Assembly: GCA_036417435.1 (NCBI GenBank)
Contig: CM070904.1
Coordinates: forward strand, 43,779,908-43,843,907
Direction of reading: 5' to 3'
From: Inia geoffrensis
Taxonomy: Eukaryota; Chordata; Mammalia; Artiodactyla; Iniidae
DNA length: 64,000 bases
Every line of letters begins with the position of its first letter. The first letter of the stretch is position 1. A program made the translations under genes and the position numbers. Below the pieces are notes generated by a model. That model searched no databases, was not told the origin of the DNA, and saw only the letters and a program-made list of their open reading frames with translations. Shown one piece after another: positions 36,378 through 49,572 of the stretch.

Positions 36378-39300
36378 AGGACACACATAGGCTGAAAGCA
36401 AATGGACGGTAAAAGATGTTCCATGCAATAGTAATCAAAAGAAAACACGGATGGTTATACTTGTATTTCAGAAAAGAGAAGTTAAGTCAAAAACTGTCAA
36501 AAGAGACCAAGAAGGTCATTATATAATAATTATAGGGGGGTCAGTTCATCAAGAGAAAATAGCAATCATAAATATATGCACCCCAAATTGAAGCACCTAA
36601 ATTTATTAAGCAAATATTAACAGAACTGAAGACAAAACAGACAATATAATAATGGTAGGGGGGGCTTCCCTGGTGGCACAGTGGCTAGGAGTCCACCTGC
36701 CAATGCAGGGGACACGGGTTTGTGCCCCGGTCCGGGAGGATCCCACATGCTGCGGAGTGGCTGGGCCCGTGAGCCATGTCCGCTGAGCCTGCGCGTCCGG
36801 AGCCTGTGCTCCACAACTGGAGAGGCCACAGCAGTGAGAGGCCCGCATACCGCAAAAAAAATAATAATAATGGTAGGAGACTTCAATATCCCATTTTCAA
36901 CAGTGGATAGATCATTCACACAGAAAGCTAATAAGGAAACAGTGGACTTGAATAACACTATAGATCGGATGTGTGCAACAGACATTAACAGAATGAAGCA
37001 TAAAAATCATCTATCTGATCATCACTATAGGAGCAGAAAAGCATTTGATGAAATTGAGCACCCTTTGATGATAAAAACACTCAACAAACTAGAAATAGAA
37101 GGAAAGTATCTCAACATAATATACACCATATATAACAAGCCCACAGCTAACATCATACTCAATGGTAAAAAGCTGTAAGCTTTTCCTCTAAGAGCAAGAA
37201 CAAGACAAGAATGCCCATTCTCACCACTTCTATTCAATACAATACAGAAAGTCCTAGCCAGAGCAATTAGGCAAGAAAATGAAATTAAAGGCATTTAAAT
37301 GGGAAAGGAAGAAGTAAAATTGTATCTATTATATGTCTGCAAATGAGATGACCTTATACATAGCGAACACTAAAGACTCCACCCAAAAAGCTGTTCAAAC
37401 TAATAAACAAATTTAGTAAAGTTGAAGCATACAGAATCAACATACAGAAATCAGTTGCATTTCTATGCACTAACAATGAATTATCCAATAAAGAAATTAA
37501 GAAAACAACCCTATTTACAATACCATCAAAAAAGAAAATACTTAGAAATAAATTTTACCAAGGAGGTGAAACATATACACACTGAAAACTATAAGACATT
37601 GATGAAAGATAGAAGACACAAATAAATTTTTTATGGATTGAAAGAATTAATATTATTATTATGTTTATACTAACTAAAGCCATTCAATGTAATCCCTATC
37701 AAAATTTCAATGACACTTTTCACAGAAGTAGAAAAAAAAATTATACAATTTGTATGAAATGACAAAGGCCTCAAACAGCCAAAGTAATTTTGAGCAAGAA
37801 AAACAAAGGTGGAAGCATCACACATTCTGACTTCAAATTTTATTACAAAGCTACAGTAATCAGGACAATATGGAGCTGGCATAAAAGCTGACATATAAAC
37901 CAGTGGGACAGAGTAGAGAGCCCAGAAATAAATCTACATATTAACAGCAAACAGATCTTCCACAAAAGTGCCAAGAGCACAAGATGAAGAAAGGATTGTC
38001 TCTTCAACAAATGGTGTTGGAGACACTGGATATCCACATGCAAAAGAATGAATATCTTGGGCTATACAGAAAATATCACACCATTTACAAAAATCAACTC
38101 ATAATGAATTAAAGATTTAAATATAAGACTTAAAACCACAGAGCTACTAGAAGAAAACACAGCTAAAGAAAAAGCTTCTTGACATTTGTCTGGGCAACCA
38201 TTTCTTGGATATGACACCAAAAGCACAGGCAATAAAAACAAAAATAGAGGAATGAGATTCCATCAAGCTAAAAGGCTTCTGCATAGCAAAGGAAACAATC
38301 AACAGAGTGAAGAGACAACGTACAACGTGAGAGAAAATATTTGCAAATTACATATCTGATAAAGGGTTAATACCCAAAATACGTAAGGAACTCATGGAAT
38401 TCAAGAGCAAAAAAACCAAATTACCCAATTAAAAAGGACCTGAATAGACATTTATCCACAGAAGACATACAAATGGCCAACAGCGACATGAAAAGTTGCT
38501 CAACATTAGTCATCACAGAAATGCAAATCAAACCCACAATGAGGTATCATCTCATACCTGTTTAATTGGCTATGTTAAAAAGACAAAAGAATAGAAATAT
38601 TGGTGAGGGTGTGGAGAAAAAGGAACCTTGGTACACTGTACAGTGTATAGTATACAGCCATTACAGAAAACAGTATGGAGATTCCTCAAAAAATTAACAG
38701 TGGAATTGCCATATGATCCAGCCATCCTATGGGGTATTGGGTATATACTGGGTATACATCCAAAGGAAATGAAATCAGATTCTTGAAGAGATATCTACAA
38801 TCCCACGTTCACTGAAGCATTATTCATAATAGCCAAGATATGGAAACAACTGAAGTGTTTATCAATGCATGAATGAAGAAAATGTGGTAAATATATACAT
38901 TGGAATATTATTCAGCCTTTTTAAAAAAGGAAATGTTATTATTTGTGGCAACATGGATGAAACTGGAGGGCATCATGACTACTGAAATAAGCCAAACCCA
39001 GAAAGATAAATACTGTATGATGTCACTTAGAAGTGGAATCTACAAAAGTCAAGTTCATAAACGCGTAGAGTAGATGACGTTTAGCAGGGACTGGGAGGTG
39101 AGGGAAATGGGAAGATGTTGGTTCAAGAGAATAAAGTTTCAGTTACACAGGATGAATAAGTTCTGGAGATCTAATGTACAGCGTAATGACTACAGTTTAT
39201 AATACTGGATAGTATACTTGACATTTGCTAAGAGAGTAGATCTTAAGCGTTCCCACCACAAACCAAAGAATACAGTATATATGTGAGGTGATGAATATGT

Positions 39301-39437
39301 AAATTAGCTTGATTGTGGCATTTTTCACAGAAATAGAAAGAACAACACATATGTATATCAAAACCTTACATTGTATACCTTAACTATGTACAATTTTTAT
39401 TTGCCAATTATGTCTCAAAACTGGAAAAAATATAATA
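36378..39437 (+). mobile_element. Old LINE-1, 5'-truncated, with internal ORF2 deletion
   Basis: Begins in the endonuclease region ('acacacataggctgaaagca'), shows 'gtaggagacttcaatatccc' (endonuclease Asp block) on either side of a SINE, then at ~36985-37030 jumps from the endonuclease region to the RT block 'agaaaagcatttgatgaaat'. It continues through RT, C-terminus ('tggtaaatatatacattgga') and a 3' UTR ending 'tgtctcaaaactggaaaaaa'. Frames are heavily broken. Similar in age to the 3.6-6.0 kb copy. Confidence 0.9.
36660..36863 (+). mobile_element. CHR-2 SINE in old L1
   Basis: 14 bp perfect duplication ataataatggtagg at 36646-36659 and 36864-36877. The host L1 resumes exactly after it. A 165-codon plus frame (36681-37178) fuses SINE and L1 sequence and is not a gene. 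Confidence 0.97.
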
Positions 39438-41712
39438 CAACATGTAAATTACATATTAAATATATGCACATTTTCAACTATATGTACTTTTTATGTTCTG
39501 TTACCAACATTTTTTAAATCTGGAAAAAAGCTCATTGAAGGATAATTTTAAATAATGGTAACTCTCATACAATATTAACACACATTATAGAGTTTATGTA
39601 ACTGAGGAAACTGCTAAGATGCTAACAATCCATTCAAAGGAGAACCCAAAGAAAACATACATTTATAGTTCAGGAATACTGAAGTGAATATGCAAACAGA
39701 GGCAAAAACTGGCTTCTTCCACATTGGAAGAGTGAAGTAAATTGAACCTCTACAGGACAGAATTAGCATACCTATGAACAAGATTTTGCATTGTTATGAA
39801 TTACCTATAATTTGGAGTTCTAAAATAGCTCAAAGGCGATATAATGCTAGAATTGAATAATCAAGATGCATGTGCTCCAACAATGCACAATGTTCCACTG
39901 AAGCACAAATTTCTCCCTACAAAATAAGTGGGAAAAAAAATTTCATTACCCATATCAATTAAATCTTTTTCAGCCTACTCCTAATAAATTATCCATGGTA
40001 ACAATTAGAAATGGTCCTTTATGTTTCACAAATTTTTATTGAAAATTTCTCACACACACATGCATACATGCACACACACACATTCCTTCCAGTATGTAAC
40101 ACGTGGAACACAAAACAAATAGAATATCACTGTTATTGCTACGTGCTCCTGGAACTGAACACAGTAAGCTGATGCCCAGGGACTTGCAGCACAGAATCTA
40201 TGATTCTAAGTTCCTGGATCTAGAATTCACCTTCCCTCCAAAAAATGACAACTTCCTCTACTCCTGAATATACTAAACTTAGGACTAGTTTAGGACCATG
40301 TGTGGAACTAGATGCAGTCATGTGAGAATAGAGGCTTCCAGAATTGGTGATCACTCAGACCTGATCTGAAAGTTAGTCCTCTTTACCATCCTTTGTAGGT
40401 TTGCCTGTAAAAAATGTAAAATGTATTTTTTTTAAAAAGAAATGAAATGAATATGATCATGTCAAAAATATCTCACCTGTCTCAAATGACACCTCTCCTT
40501 AAAAGGAACACTGACCTTCATCCAAAGCTTCTTTCTGCCTACTTGCTAGTTCTACTGTAAATATAGCCCAAACCTAGCCATTTTTCCAGAAGCTGCAGGA
40601 GCTGCTTTCTGCCATGTCTAACTTTGGGATGATAATCCTTTGACAGCCCTTCTGTTACTTGTTTAGTCTTTAACATTCTGATGCACCCAAATTTGCAGCC
40701 ATCCAGGTGGAATCAAAACCTGGAAGTGATTTATCACTTTGAAGAAATTAGACACATTCTTTCATAGTCCTTTCTTTTTTTCTTCCACATCCCTAATTTC
40801 TACCCCTGGAGACAGAGGAATATATAAACCTGACAAACAATAGATAAGTAAATGAAATCAGCATCTCAGAAAGGAACAGTTTAGACTCATAAAGACAAAA
40901 AGTTCAAAAAAGAAACAACCTGATTAGTTCCATTAGCATTTCAATAGAATTTGGGCCTTCTGAAGAGGGTGGAGTAAGATTCCACCAAGTGTCATCTAAA
41001 ATGAAGGCTTTGGAACTCTTGACAACTAGGGAAGAAGGTAATCATTTTATTTAATTTGTTTTTAGGTTCACTCATTTAAAAGAACTAACGGTTGCATTGC
41101 TCTTGGCAGAATACAACTGTGATTGCAGCTTTTCTCTTCAGCGCACTGGAAATATCAGCAAATGTCTCCAACTGAGAGTGAGACATTGGCAGTATTTTCT
41201 CATATTAAGTGCTTACACGTTATTTTTCTCCTCCACCCTTTCATAGCCCAATTTTGATAAAATTTAAAACAAATTCTTAAATAATGCAATCATCCAAATC
41301 ATCGTTTCATCAGAGTATAGATACAAATGTATACATTAATTCAAGAACCCCCTGATGAGTTGCACTAATCACACCAATGTGAGCTTAATGTGGTTAATTT
41401 TAAACACAGCAGGATTTAACCATGTATATACTCTAAAGCTACACAATTCTGAGTAAAGAGGTGTTTGAGCATGAAAATGACAAATTATATACTCCTTGTA
41501 TCATATAAACCTTATTTTCCCCAAATATCTTCCCTATTCATCAATGATAGTTAAAGACAATTGATTAAGTTTTTATATACAGGAATTTGAGATTAAATTT
41601 ATTAACACTATGTCATCAACCCATGAATACTGTAAATTGCATCTACATAGGAAGTTTTTTTAATAACTCCAGAGTTGATAGTGTCTTTTTAGAAATTCTA
41701 AACATTTTATAT

Positions 41713-41715
<3 letters not shown>
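39438..41715. other. Unrecognised interval
   Basis: AT-rich sequence without recognised elements apart from a short (AC)/(GCATAC) tract at 40049-40082. No gene features. Confidence 0.5.

Positions 41716-41746
<31 letters not shown>
41716..41746. repeat. (AC)n microsatellite
   Basis: About 15 uninterrupted AC units followed by a T-run. Confidence 0.97.
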
Positions 41747-42269
41747 TTTTTTTTTCCAAAAAGCAAAGTAAGTGCATTCAGTTTACCAGAACTACTGCAA
41801 GATTTTTCTCTCAAAGGTTGGGGTAATAATTAAAAAGGACCAAAATAGAGTCATGGAATTATGCAAAGGCAGCATAATATGATATGATCTCATTCTTGTT
41901 TCCCAACTCATTTGAGTGAGGAACAAGAATAATGGAAGACAAAAGAAAAACTAGTAATAATAAAGTAATGTAGTATTAGTATAGTACTAATATAAGCCTA
42001 CATTTAAAGGGTTACCTCATTTTTAAGTGTCTCATTTAGAGTCTGTATACCATGTGGTAGAAATTATATAAAAATGTTCATGTCTGTGTCCAAAAACTGA
42101 AAGAACAAAGATAAATATTGATGCATGAAAGAATAGGAGTTAAGAGTGATTTAAGCATTTTAGTTTGCTCTTTTCCAATGAAAATAGTAATATTATTTCA
42201 GATATGGTGAAGCCTGTCACATCCTCCTTAGGACATGGAATGGACACCAGCTATGACAATATTTAAGTT

Positions 42270-42400
42270 CAGCAATTACTTATTGAATATCTACTGTACA
42301 TCTAACATTGTGTTTGATCTTGTAGAAATATAGAGTATAAAATACCTGCTATAAAGGTTACTCCAGTTTAGAGAAGAAAAAGCTCACTTTGGGCTGTAAC
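42270..42400 (-). mobile_element. L2 LINE fragment
   Basis: 'aattacttattgaatatcta', 'cattgtgtttgatcttgtag' and 'tagagtataaaatacctgct' fit the reverse complement of the L2 3' region. Diverged. Confidence 0.55.
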
Positions 42401-42499
42401 TAAGAATGTTACAAAAGAGTGATTTGTTTTCCTTTCATTCCAGTCAATTCTCAGTTTGTATGTGGCTTATTGTACACACGACCCTGTGCCTTGTACCAC

Positions 42500-42770
42500 C
42501 CAAATATGACTGCTACTTAGCGAGCACTTGCTACATGCCAGGCACTGAATTAAGCACTTCATATTTGTTATTTAATTAACACACACAATAAACTTATGAG
42601 TTATTTTCTTATCCTTTTTAACAAATGAGAAAAATGAATCTTGGACATGTTAAGCACATTTCCTGAAGTCTCATGGGTCTTAAATATCACAAATGGGATG
42701 TGAACCCAGCTCTATTAGAGTCCAAACCCTGTGCCCTCTCCCACTCCACAATACCCCTCCTACAGAATCT
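42500..42770 (-). mobile_element. MIR SINE
   Basis: Reverse-orientation MIR order: 'cttgctacatgccaggcact', 'aatgagaaaaatgaat', 'tgggatgtgaacccagctct', 'aaaccctgtgccctctccca'. A 131-codon frame that starts inside it (42673-43068) is therefore not a gene. Confidence 0.85.
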
Positions 42771-43395
42771 GCATGATTCTGGGATGCAGTGTGACTCTGC
42801 GGAAGGGCAGAAGGGAAGAAACAACCGAAAGGAACTGGTGTCAGGTGACCGAGAAGAGGAAAATGAGGAAGAGACACTAAGGAGCCACAAAAGACCTTTT
42901 GCTTATCTGAGGGAGATTCTGTATTGGACAGAAGGTAACCTGGGGAAAAAAATAAATAGTTTACATCATCTTCAAAGTGCTGTATGCTCAAAGTTGACTA
43001 ATATTAATAATGTATTCTTGCTGGAAATGCAGTTTATCTTAGGTGTCATCAGATGGGGAAGGATTTGACTGAAGACCTGGAAGACTGACGGAAAATTCAG
43101 GAGGATCAGCTAAGGTCAGTGTGAGCCTGCAGGCTCCACCCTGACCTCTGGGTCCTGATTTCAACAAAACTGAGAGTCATTTTGTAGGTTTGCTATTTAT
43201 TCACTTCCTAGGCCTTAGGTATATAAATAAACCTAACAAAAAACAAGGTGATTGTTAATGATGTACTACATGATTCTTACATCAAGCAGACATATCTAGG
43301 CTTGCCAATTTTCAACTTTACCAGAGATATATTCATCACTAACATACAGAGAATAAAATATTTATAAACAAATCCAAATGAAATTTGAAATTTGC
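42771..43395. other. Unrecognised interval
   Basis: Contains the rest of a 131-codon plus-strand frame, opposite a 103-codon minus frame. The frame begins in a MIR and has no domain features. Nothing else identified. Confidence 0.5.
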
Positions 43396-43513
43396 TTTAA
43401 AATAATCCAGGGGAAAAAAAGCTGTGAACTAGATGAAACAAGAATGGCAAATTATTTAAAATAATCCAGGGGAAAAAAAGCTGTGAACTAGATGAAACAA
43501 GAATGGCGAATTA
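43396..43513. repeat. 59 bp tandem duplication, two copies
   Basis: The unit from 'tttaaaataatccagg' to 'gaatggcaaattat' occupies 43396-43454 and is repeated at 43455-43513 with a single visible difference (ggcaaatt versus ggcgaatt). The very high identity points to a recent event and possible copy-number variation. Confidence 0.96.
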
Positions 43514-46500
43514 TTGATAATTATTGAAGTTGCATAATAATAAAGGTTCTTCACAACATTTTTTCTTCCTTTCCATAATAAAAATAAATAAAAGAAAAAT
43601 GTATGGGCAAATAGACAATTCTGATCAAGATACACATATATAATATATAAGATATGTGTATATATATCCATCCATTCTTAATAGACCATGGTTATTTTGA
43701 ACTGTTTTGTGGGTACGTGTGCATACATATTTGTAGTACTGAATATGTGTCATGTTTAATCCGTCTGTTAAAAAACAGAATTCTGCCCCTGGTACTTTAA
43801 CTTAAATTTGTTTCCCCTTTCATGTGCTCACTTTTATAGAAATAACATTCTCCCCCTTATTTGACATCTGATACTAAAATTTCTCATTACGAATAAAGTA
43901 ATACGTTGGGGAGAATTGAGCTGTGTTTCAGAAACAAGATTGTTAAGTCCTCCGTAAGCTATTTTCTCAACAGCTTTAAGTTGAGGAAGATTTAAGGATT
44001 TATTCTGCCTTTCAGGATTAGCTTATAAATACTTGCTCGTTCTTTTTATGAGTAAAGAAAGGGGTTTTTTTTACGTGGAAACACAGCACCTGGAGTGCCC
44101 TAGATCCTGCAAAACATTTAGAAAAAATGCAATAATTCTATCTCTGAAGCTTGTCATTTTAACTTTAGACAATTCAAACAATTCAGATCCACTTTTCTTC
44201 AATTATCAAAATGGGGAACTTTCTAAAAAATCTCGGGACATGCAACTACTTACTTTGAAGTTTAAAAAAAAACTTTGAAAAGTTTAGCAGAAGGAGCAGT
44301 GACAGGGAATATATATTTAAAATGAGAACTATAAATGATAAACAAGTGACCATGAGGGCAGAATAAAAGATAACCTAAAGAAAGAAGAGAAGTGACTGAA
44401 ACCTGGCAGCTATACATGGGCTAAGCTTACTGAAGTATGTAGCTCCCACTGTAGGAAAGAGAAAACAGAGAGAGCCTGGGGTGATGAAGCACTGGGCTAA
44501 GCCCCTTTCTCCAGTTCATCTGTGTATTGTACATTAAGACCACCCAATGCTAGTAAAGCATTCTTGGTTATTTTTAAGGTGAATTGTTTTTAAAAAATAG
44601 AATTTTAAAAATGAAATTTGGTAATGTGTGTATGTTTGTAAGCATCCCAATTAGCAAAAATGGGTCATGCTTTGTATCTCCAAACAACTGAGACTTGAAG
44701 TATCAATGCCAATTTTTATAACAATTTCTTTGTGTCAGCAGGCAATATAAATCTGAGTTGCCAAACTTCTATTCAAACACTTTGACTCCAACCTTACCTA
44801 GGAGGCATAAATTTCTCCGTGAACCTATTTTCAGTGGACAGGAGATTAAAAAATCAGATGATATTTAAGAGCAAATGGATACTCACAATTGTCTAAGTGA
44901 AGCACGAAGTAGAATAAAAAGGATTAAATATTTTATTTCTTATACAAATATTTTGTTTCATCTATACAGATTCTTACATTCTTCTAAATTGGTGTAGATT
45001 AGTCATTAAAACAATAATGAGAGGTGAAAATAAATGTAAAGACTTCTTTATATTATAGAAAAAAATACAACTTTTAGGTATGGCTCAGTAATTGTAGTCA
45101 TATGTTTTGAGTTTCTCTGAGTAGCCAAATTATTAAAATATGTGGGCCTTGAAATAAAGGCGGCTAACAGGCAGTTCATTGAAAATAATTCAGTGGTAAT
45201 AACTGTGGGCCAAAAAAGAAAGAAAACCCTAGGCAGACCTTTGGTTTCACGTGTTTAATGAGGGGCTGGAATTTATTATTTATTTTTAATGCACACCAGT
45301 GACTGCTTGGCAAGATATAACAAAAGAATAGAAATGGTTCCAACTATCAGTGTAGAATGCCAGTCACACTTCATTTTTAATCCACCACACCAAGAAATAC
45401 AACACACTAGCACAGCATCTGAAGATAAATTACTATTTCTATTTATTGAATTAAATCTCTGTCTCTGAGTAATTAAAAGTTCTGAACTTTGAAGGATTTT
45501 ACTTGAAGACTAAGCTATAGCCTTTTCTTTTTTTAACTTTTAATTTAGGCCCCTAATTCTCTATCGAGCATCATCTGGGTTACTGTTCAGTATTTTCTGG
45601 TCTAACCTTCTTTCTGGAAGAGGATTAGTGTGAGGGTCATAATATAATCATGTAACTCTAATTGGGGTGGATAAATTATACATCACCTGGGCAATTTTTT
45701 AGTATCTACAGCTCATGTGACATAATTAGAATTCAATTATTTAATTGCTAACTGGAATTAAATCAGGTTATCCTGGTCTCAAGACAATATATAGTAAATA
45801 CTTAACAGAATATAAAGTCAGTATTGTTTCCATGCTTCTGATATTTATAATTTTAAAAAGCATGTTACAGAAGAATTAAATGCATTAGAATTATGAAGTA
45901 AAAGGACAGATAGTAATAGACACCTCTAAATGATTAGCTTACACAACCAAAAGCTTGAGGCCCCTTTCTAGTCATTTGCTTACAAGGGAACGCACATTTT
46001 TCATGAGGCTATCATAATTCAAAACCACTTTAGAATTGCTTTACCTACTTTCCCAGCCACAAAAATGAAATCAGATTCATTTCTTCAGAATGGCACCTTG
46101 TTTTTGACCAAAAATAGTATCAACCAGTTCAATCAGGTACATTATTCACTAGAATGGCATCTGAATTTTTTCTCAGTATTTCAAAAGGAAACATTCTCAA
46201 AGAATGAAGATTTTTCAACCTTAAAAATATTATGTTCATGTATCTCAGGTTTTAAGAGAAACTGATGTAAAAATAAGATTATGACAGCCTTTAAATTATA
46301 TAATTCTCAGGTATTTAATTTGATGCAGAGTATGGAAAATCGGATCTACATATTAGAGGGTTTGTTGAAATTTCAGACATTGTTTTATCCTCTTCAACAT
46401 TATAAAACTGTATCCTATAAATAGTAGATGCTTAAAGAAAAAAAAAGCATCTTTTTTTTTTTAAGTACTTGTCATAGCCAAACGCGTTATTTGGTGTGAC

Positions 46501-46717
46501 AGTTGATTTTTGGAGCTCTGAAGTGGTGATCATGGAACTTGTTCATAATCACCTAAAGTGGTGACTATCCTGCTCTCTCTCCTACATATATATGCACCTG
46601 GACATACCTACTCATATACAAGTAAGGTTATTGCAAGAATCATTGTTACCTTTGATGAAAGTCATCAATAAAATACCAAATACACCTAAGGTGACATTAA
46701 TGACTTTAATCAAAATA
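43514..46717. other. Unrecognised AT-rich interval
   Basis: No gene or repeat identified; short chance frames only. Confidence 0.5.
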
Positions 46718-46786
46718 ATGGGTTGGCCAAAAAGTTCATTTGGATTTTTCAGTAAAAGACACGAAAAAACTTTTTGGCCAACCCAA
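46718..46786. mobile_element. 69 bp mariner-derived hairpin MITE
   Basis: Perfect 18 bp terminal inverted repeat tgggttggccaaaaagtt (46719-46736) with its complement at 46768-46785, separated by 31 bp, and flanking TA. Same family ends as the 121 bp copy at 3675. The RNA would fold into a long hairpin, as with the primate MADE1 elements that gave rise to miR-548. Confidence 0.92.
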
Positions 46787-46953
46787 TATATGAGCAGAAT
46801 TGTTATCTAGTCATATGAATTTGTTTTAGAAAGATATTGATTAAAATACCAATATTGTCCAATCATCCCTTTTTTAAGGCTCATAAAAACTTACTCAGCT
46901 ATATGCTATAAGACAATGATTACTGTGGAACAAACTTATTTTTGGTGTAGTGC

Positions 46954-47516
46954 TGAAACCAAGCACGACACTGTGGGGACCTCCTGGGTACAAAAGCCTT
47001 TCCATGGCTCCCTTTTTGTGTTTGTAGGAAAAAGACTGCAGCCTCCTAGACCTTCCCTGAGTTATAAAGGGCAGATTCAAACAGCTACTAATCAGGGAAT
47101 GGACAGAATGCAGCAACAAAGGAGGAGAAGTCAACAAACAATAGTGCAGCAATAAAGCAAGGTCCTGGTTCCTCCTGAAGGGATATACATAACAATATAT
47201 ATTTGAGTTCTTCTGCAGGAACTAAGACCCCCACCCAGGTGGAGAATGGTAACTTCAGGCTAAGCACAAGATTCCTGGAGCACTGCCCTATTACCTCACC
47301 ACCAACCAATCAGAAGAAAGTCACATACTCTTCACTCTAAATTTTGCCTATAAAAAGTCTTCCCTGAAACCATCAGGGAGTTTGGGTCTTTTGAGCACAA
47401 GCCGCGCATTCTCCTTGCCTGGCCCTACAATGAATCCTTTTCCTCTCTGAAACTCCAATGTTTTGTTTGGTGTGGCCTCACTGTGCTTTGAGCACAAAAA
47501 CTTGGATTTGACAACA
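46954..47516 (+). mobile_element. Solo LTR of a class I (ERV1-type) endogenous retrovirus
   Basis: 563 bp beginning TGAAACC and ending GACAACA, flanked by a 4 bp duplication gtgc (46950-46953 and 47517-47520). Promoter parts in order: CCAAT (47306-47310), TATA-like tataaaaa (47349-47356), then R/U5-like 'agtttgggtcttttgagcac' and a variant poly(A) signal aatgaa (47429-47434). No internal viral sequence or second LTR was seen nearby, so it probably formed by LTR-LTR recombination. Confidence 0.82.
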
Positions 47517-47520
47517 GTGC

Positions 47521-47864
47521 TCCTAAGTCATTAAATCAAACAAAATTTTCTTGGTAAAATATTTTGTGAGGGGATGTTGTCAACTTTGATGGATTAAATG
47601 CAGTTGGATTGGATGTAATAAATTTACTGTAATAGAGTGACAGTTTGTTTCTATACTTAAAATGATATACTAGAACTTGGTCAAAGTAAATCTGGAAGTT
47701 GATACATTACAAAAACAACTAAAGAAAAAAAAAGATTATAATTAGCTCATAATCAAATCCATGATGTCAAAAATGAAGTTTTTTATTATTTTATATACTA
47801 TAATATTATTTTTTACATTTTTTGAAATGAAAGCTGACTTTTTAAAGCTTGTGAAATAAAGTTC
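47521..47864. other. Unassigned AT-rich segment between two LTRs
   Basis: No retroviral coding sequence seen. Ordinary AT-rich DNA. Confidence 0.5.
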
Positions 47865-48287
47865 ATGTTTTATGGCAAGAGAAGAAACATTTAAACAAAA
47901 AACATTTTCTCTGCCCCTTGACCTCCTCTCTCCCCTTTTGTATTGTGTATCAACATTATGCATTGACCAAACCTCCCCCATCTGTAGAAATATCTGCTCC
48001 ACCTTAAAAAGCAACATTCTCCTAGCACTGACAAAACAACTCCTTAAAAGATAACATCCTTCTAATGATGACACTTAGATCTGGATTGTGTAAACTGTCA
48101 ATAATACATCACTTACTATGAAGCTGTCTGCCTCAAAAAACTTATATAACTGTGCCTTGACGTCTAATGTGCACAACAGTTCTAGGAGTTTTCCGAGACG
48201 CTGTTCCTGGGTTATAATCCTCAATTTGGTTTCAATAAAATTTTCCATTTATTTCTGAGATTAACTGATTAATTTTTCACTGACAAC
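47865..48287 (+). mobile_element. Second LTR-like element
   Basis: A TATA-like 'cttatataac' (48141-48150), then 'ttctaggagttttccgagac' and 'ctcaatttggtttcaataaa' (AATAAA 48234-48239) and an end near 'tttttcactgaca' are typical of a class I LTR's R-U5. The left edge is an estimate and no duplication was found. The 5' part is pyrimidine-rich and has no known motif. Confidence 0.5.
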
Positions 48288-48345
48288 TCAGAGTGGTCAG
48301 TTGTTTCCAAACCATAACTTTTTGTGATTCACCTGTACCATTTTT

Positions 48346-48537
48346 CTAGATTCCACATACATGTGTTAATATACAATATTTGTTTTTCTCTTTCTGACTT
48401 ACTTCACTCTGTATGACAGTCTCAAGGTCCATCCACGTCTCTGCAAATGACGCAATTTCATTCCTTTTTATGGCTGAGTAATATTCCATTGTATATATGT
48501 ACCACATCTCCTTTATCATTCGTCTGTCAGTGGGCAT
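48346..48537 (-). pseudogene. L1 ORF2 extreme C-terminus
   Basis: 63 codons with '[47 protein letters not shown]'-type end (only part quoted: [24 protein letters not shown]), stopping at the family's usual ORF2 stop. Upstream parts are out of frame. Confidence 0.85.
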
Positions 48538-49572
48538 TTAGGTTGCTTCCATGACCTGGCTATTGTAAATAGTGAAGCAATGAACATTGGGGTGTGTGTG
48601 TCTTTTTGAATTATGGTTTTCTCTGGGTATATGCCCAGTAGTGGGATTGCTGGGTCATACTGTAATTCTACTTTCAGTTTTATAAGGAGCCTCCATACTG
48701 TTCTCCATAGTCACTGTATCAATTTACATTCCAACCAACAGTGCAAGAGGGTTCCCTTTTCTCCACACCCTCTCCAGCATTTGTTTGTAGATTTTCTGCT
48801 GATGCCCATTCTAACCAGTGTGAGGTGATACCTCATTGTAGTTTTGATTTGCATTTCTCTAATAATTAGTGATGTTGAGCAGCTTTTCATGTGCCTCTTG
48901 GCCATCTGTATGTCTTCTTTGGAGAAATGTCTATTTAGGTCTTCTGTCCATTTTTTGATTTGGTTGTTTTTTTAATACTGAGCTGCATGAGCTGTTTATA
49001 TATTTCGGAAGTTAATCCTTTGTCAGTTGATTCGTTTGCAAATATTTTCTCCCTCCCAAGAAAAGAGGGTTTGTTTATAGTTTCTTTTGCTGTGCAAAAG
49101 CTTTTAAGTTTCATTAGGTCCCATTTGTTTGTTACTTTAGGAGGTGGGTCAAAAAAGATCTCGCTGTGATTTATGTCAAAGAGTGTTCTTCCTGTGTTTT
49201 CCTCTGAGAGTTTTATAGTGTCCGGTCTTACATTTAGATCTTTAATCCATTTTGAGTTTATTTTTATGAATGGTGTTAGGGAGTATTCTAATTTCATTCT
49301 TTTACATGTAGCTGTCCAGTTTTCCCAGCACCACTTACTGAAGAGACTCTTTTTTCTCCATTGTATATCCTTGCCTCCTTTGTCATAGATCAGTTGACAA
49401 TAGGTGCATGGGTTTGTCTATGGGCTTTCTATCCTGTTCCATTGATCTATATTTCTGTTTTTGTGCCAGTACTATATTGTCTTGATTACTGTAGCTTTGT
49501 AGTATAGTCTTAAGTCAGGGAGCCTGATTCCTCCAGCTCCTTTTTTTTTCCCCTCAAGGTTGCTTTGGCTAT

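Noticed and set aside
36681..37178. 165-codon plus-strand frame joining two sequences
   Set aside because: It fuses SINE and decayed L1 sequence; not a chimeric gene.
42673..43068. 131-codon plus-strand frame
   Set aside because: It begins inside a MIR element, overlaps an equally long minus frame and has no domain features.
46954..48287. Two nearby LTRs considered as one provirus
   Set aside because: The two LTRs differ in sequence and only ~350 bp of non-viral AT-rich DNA lies between them.
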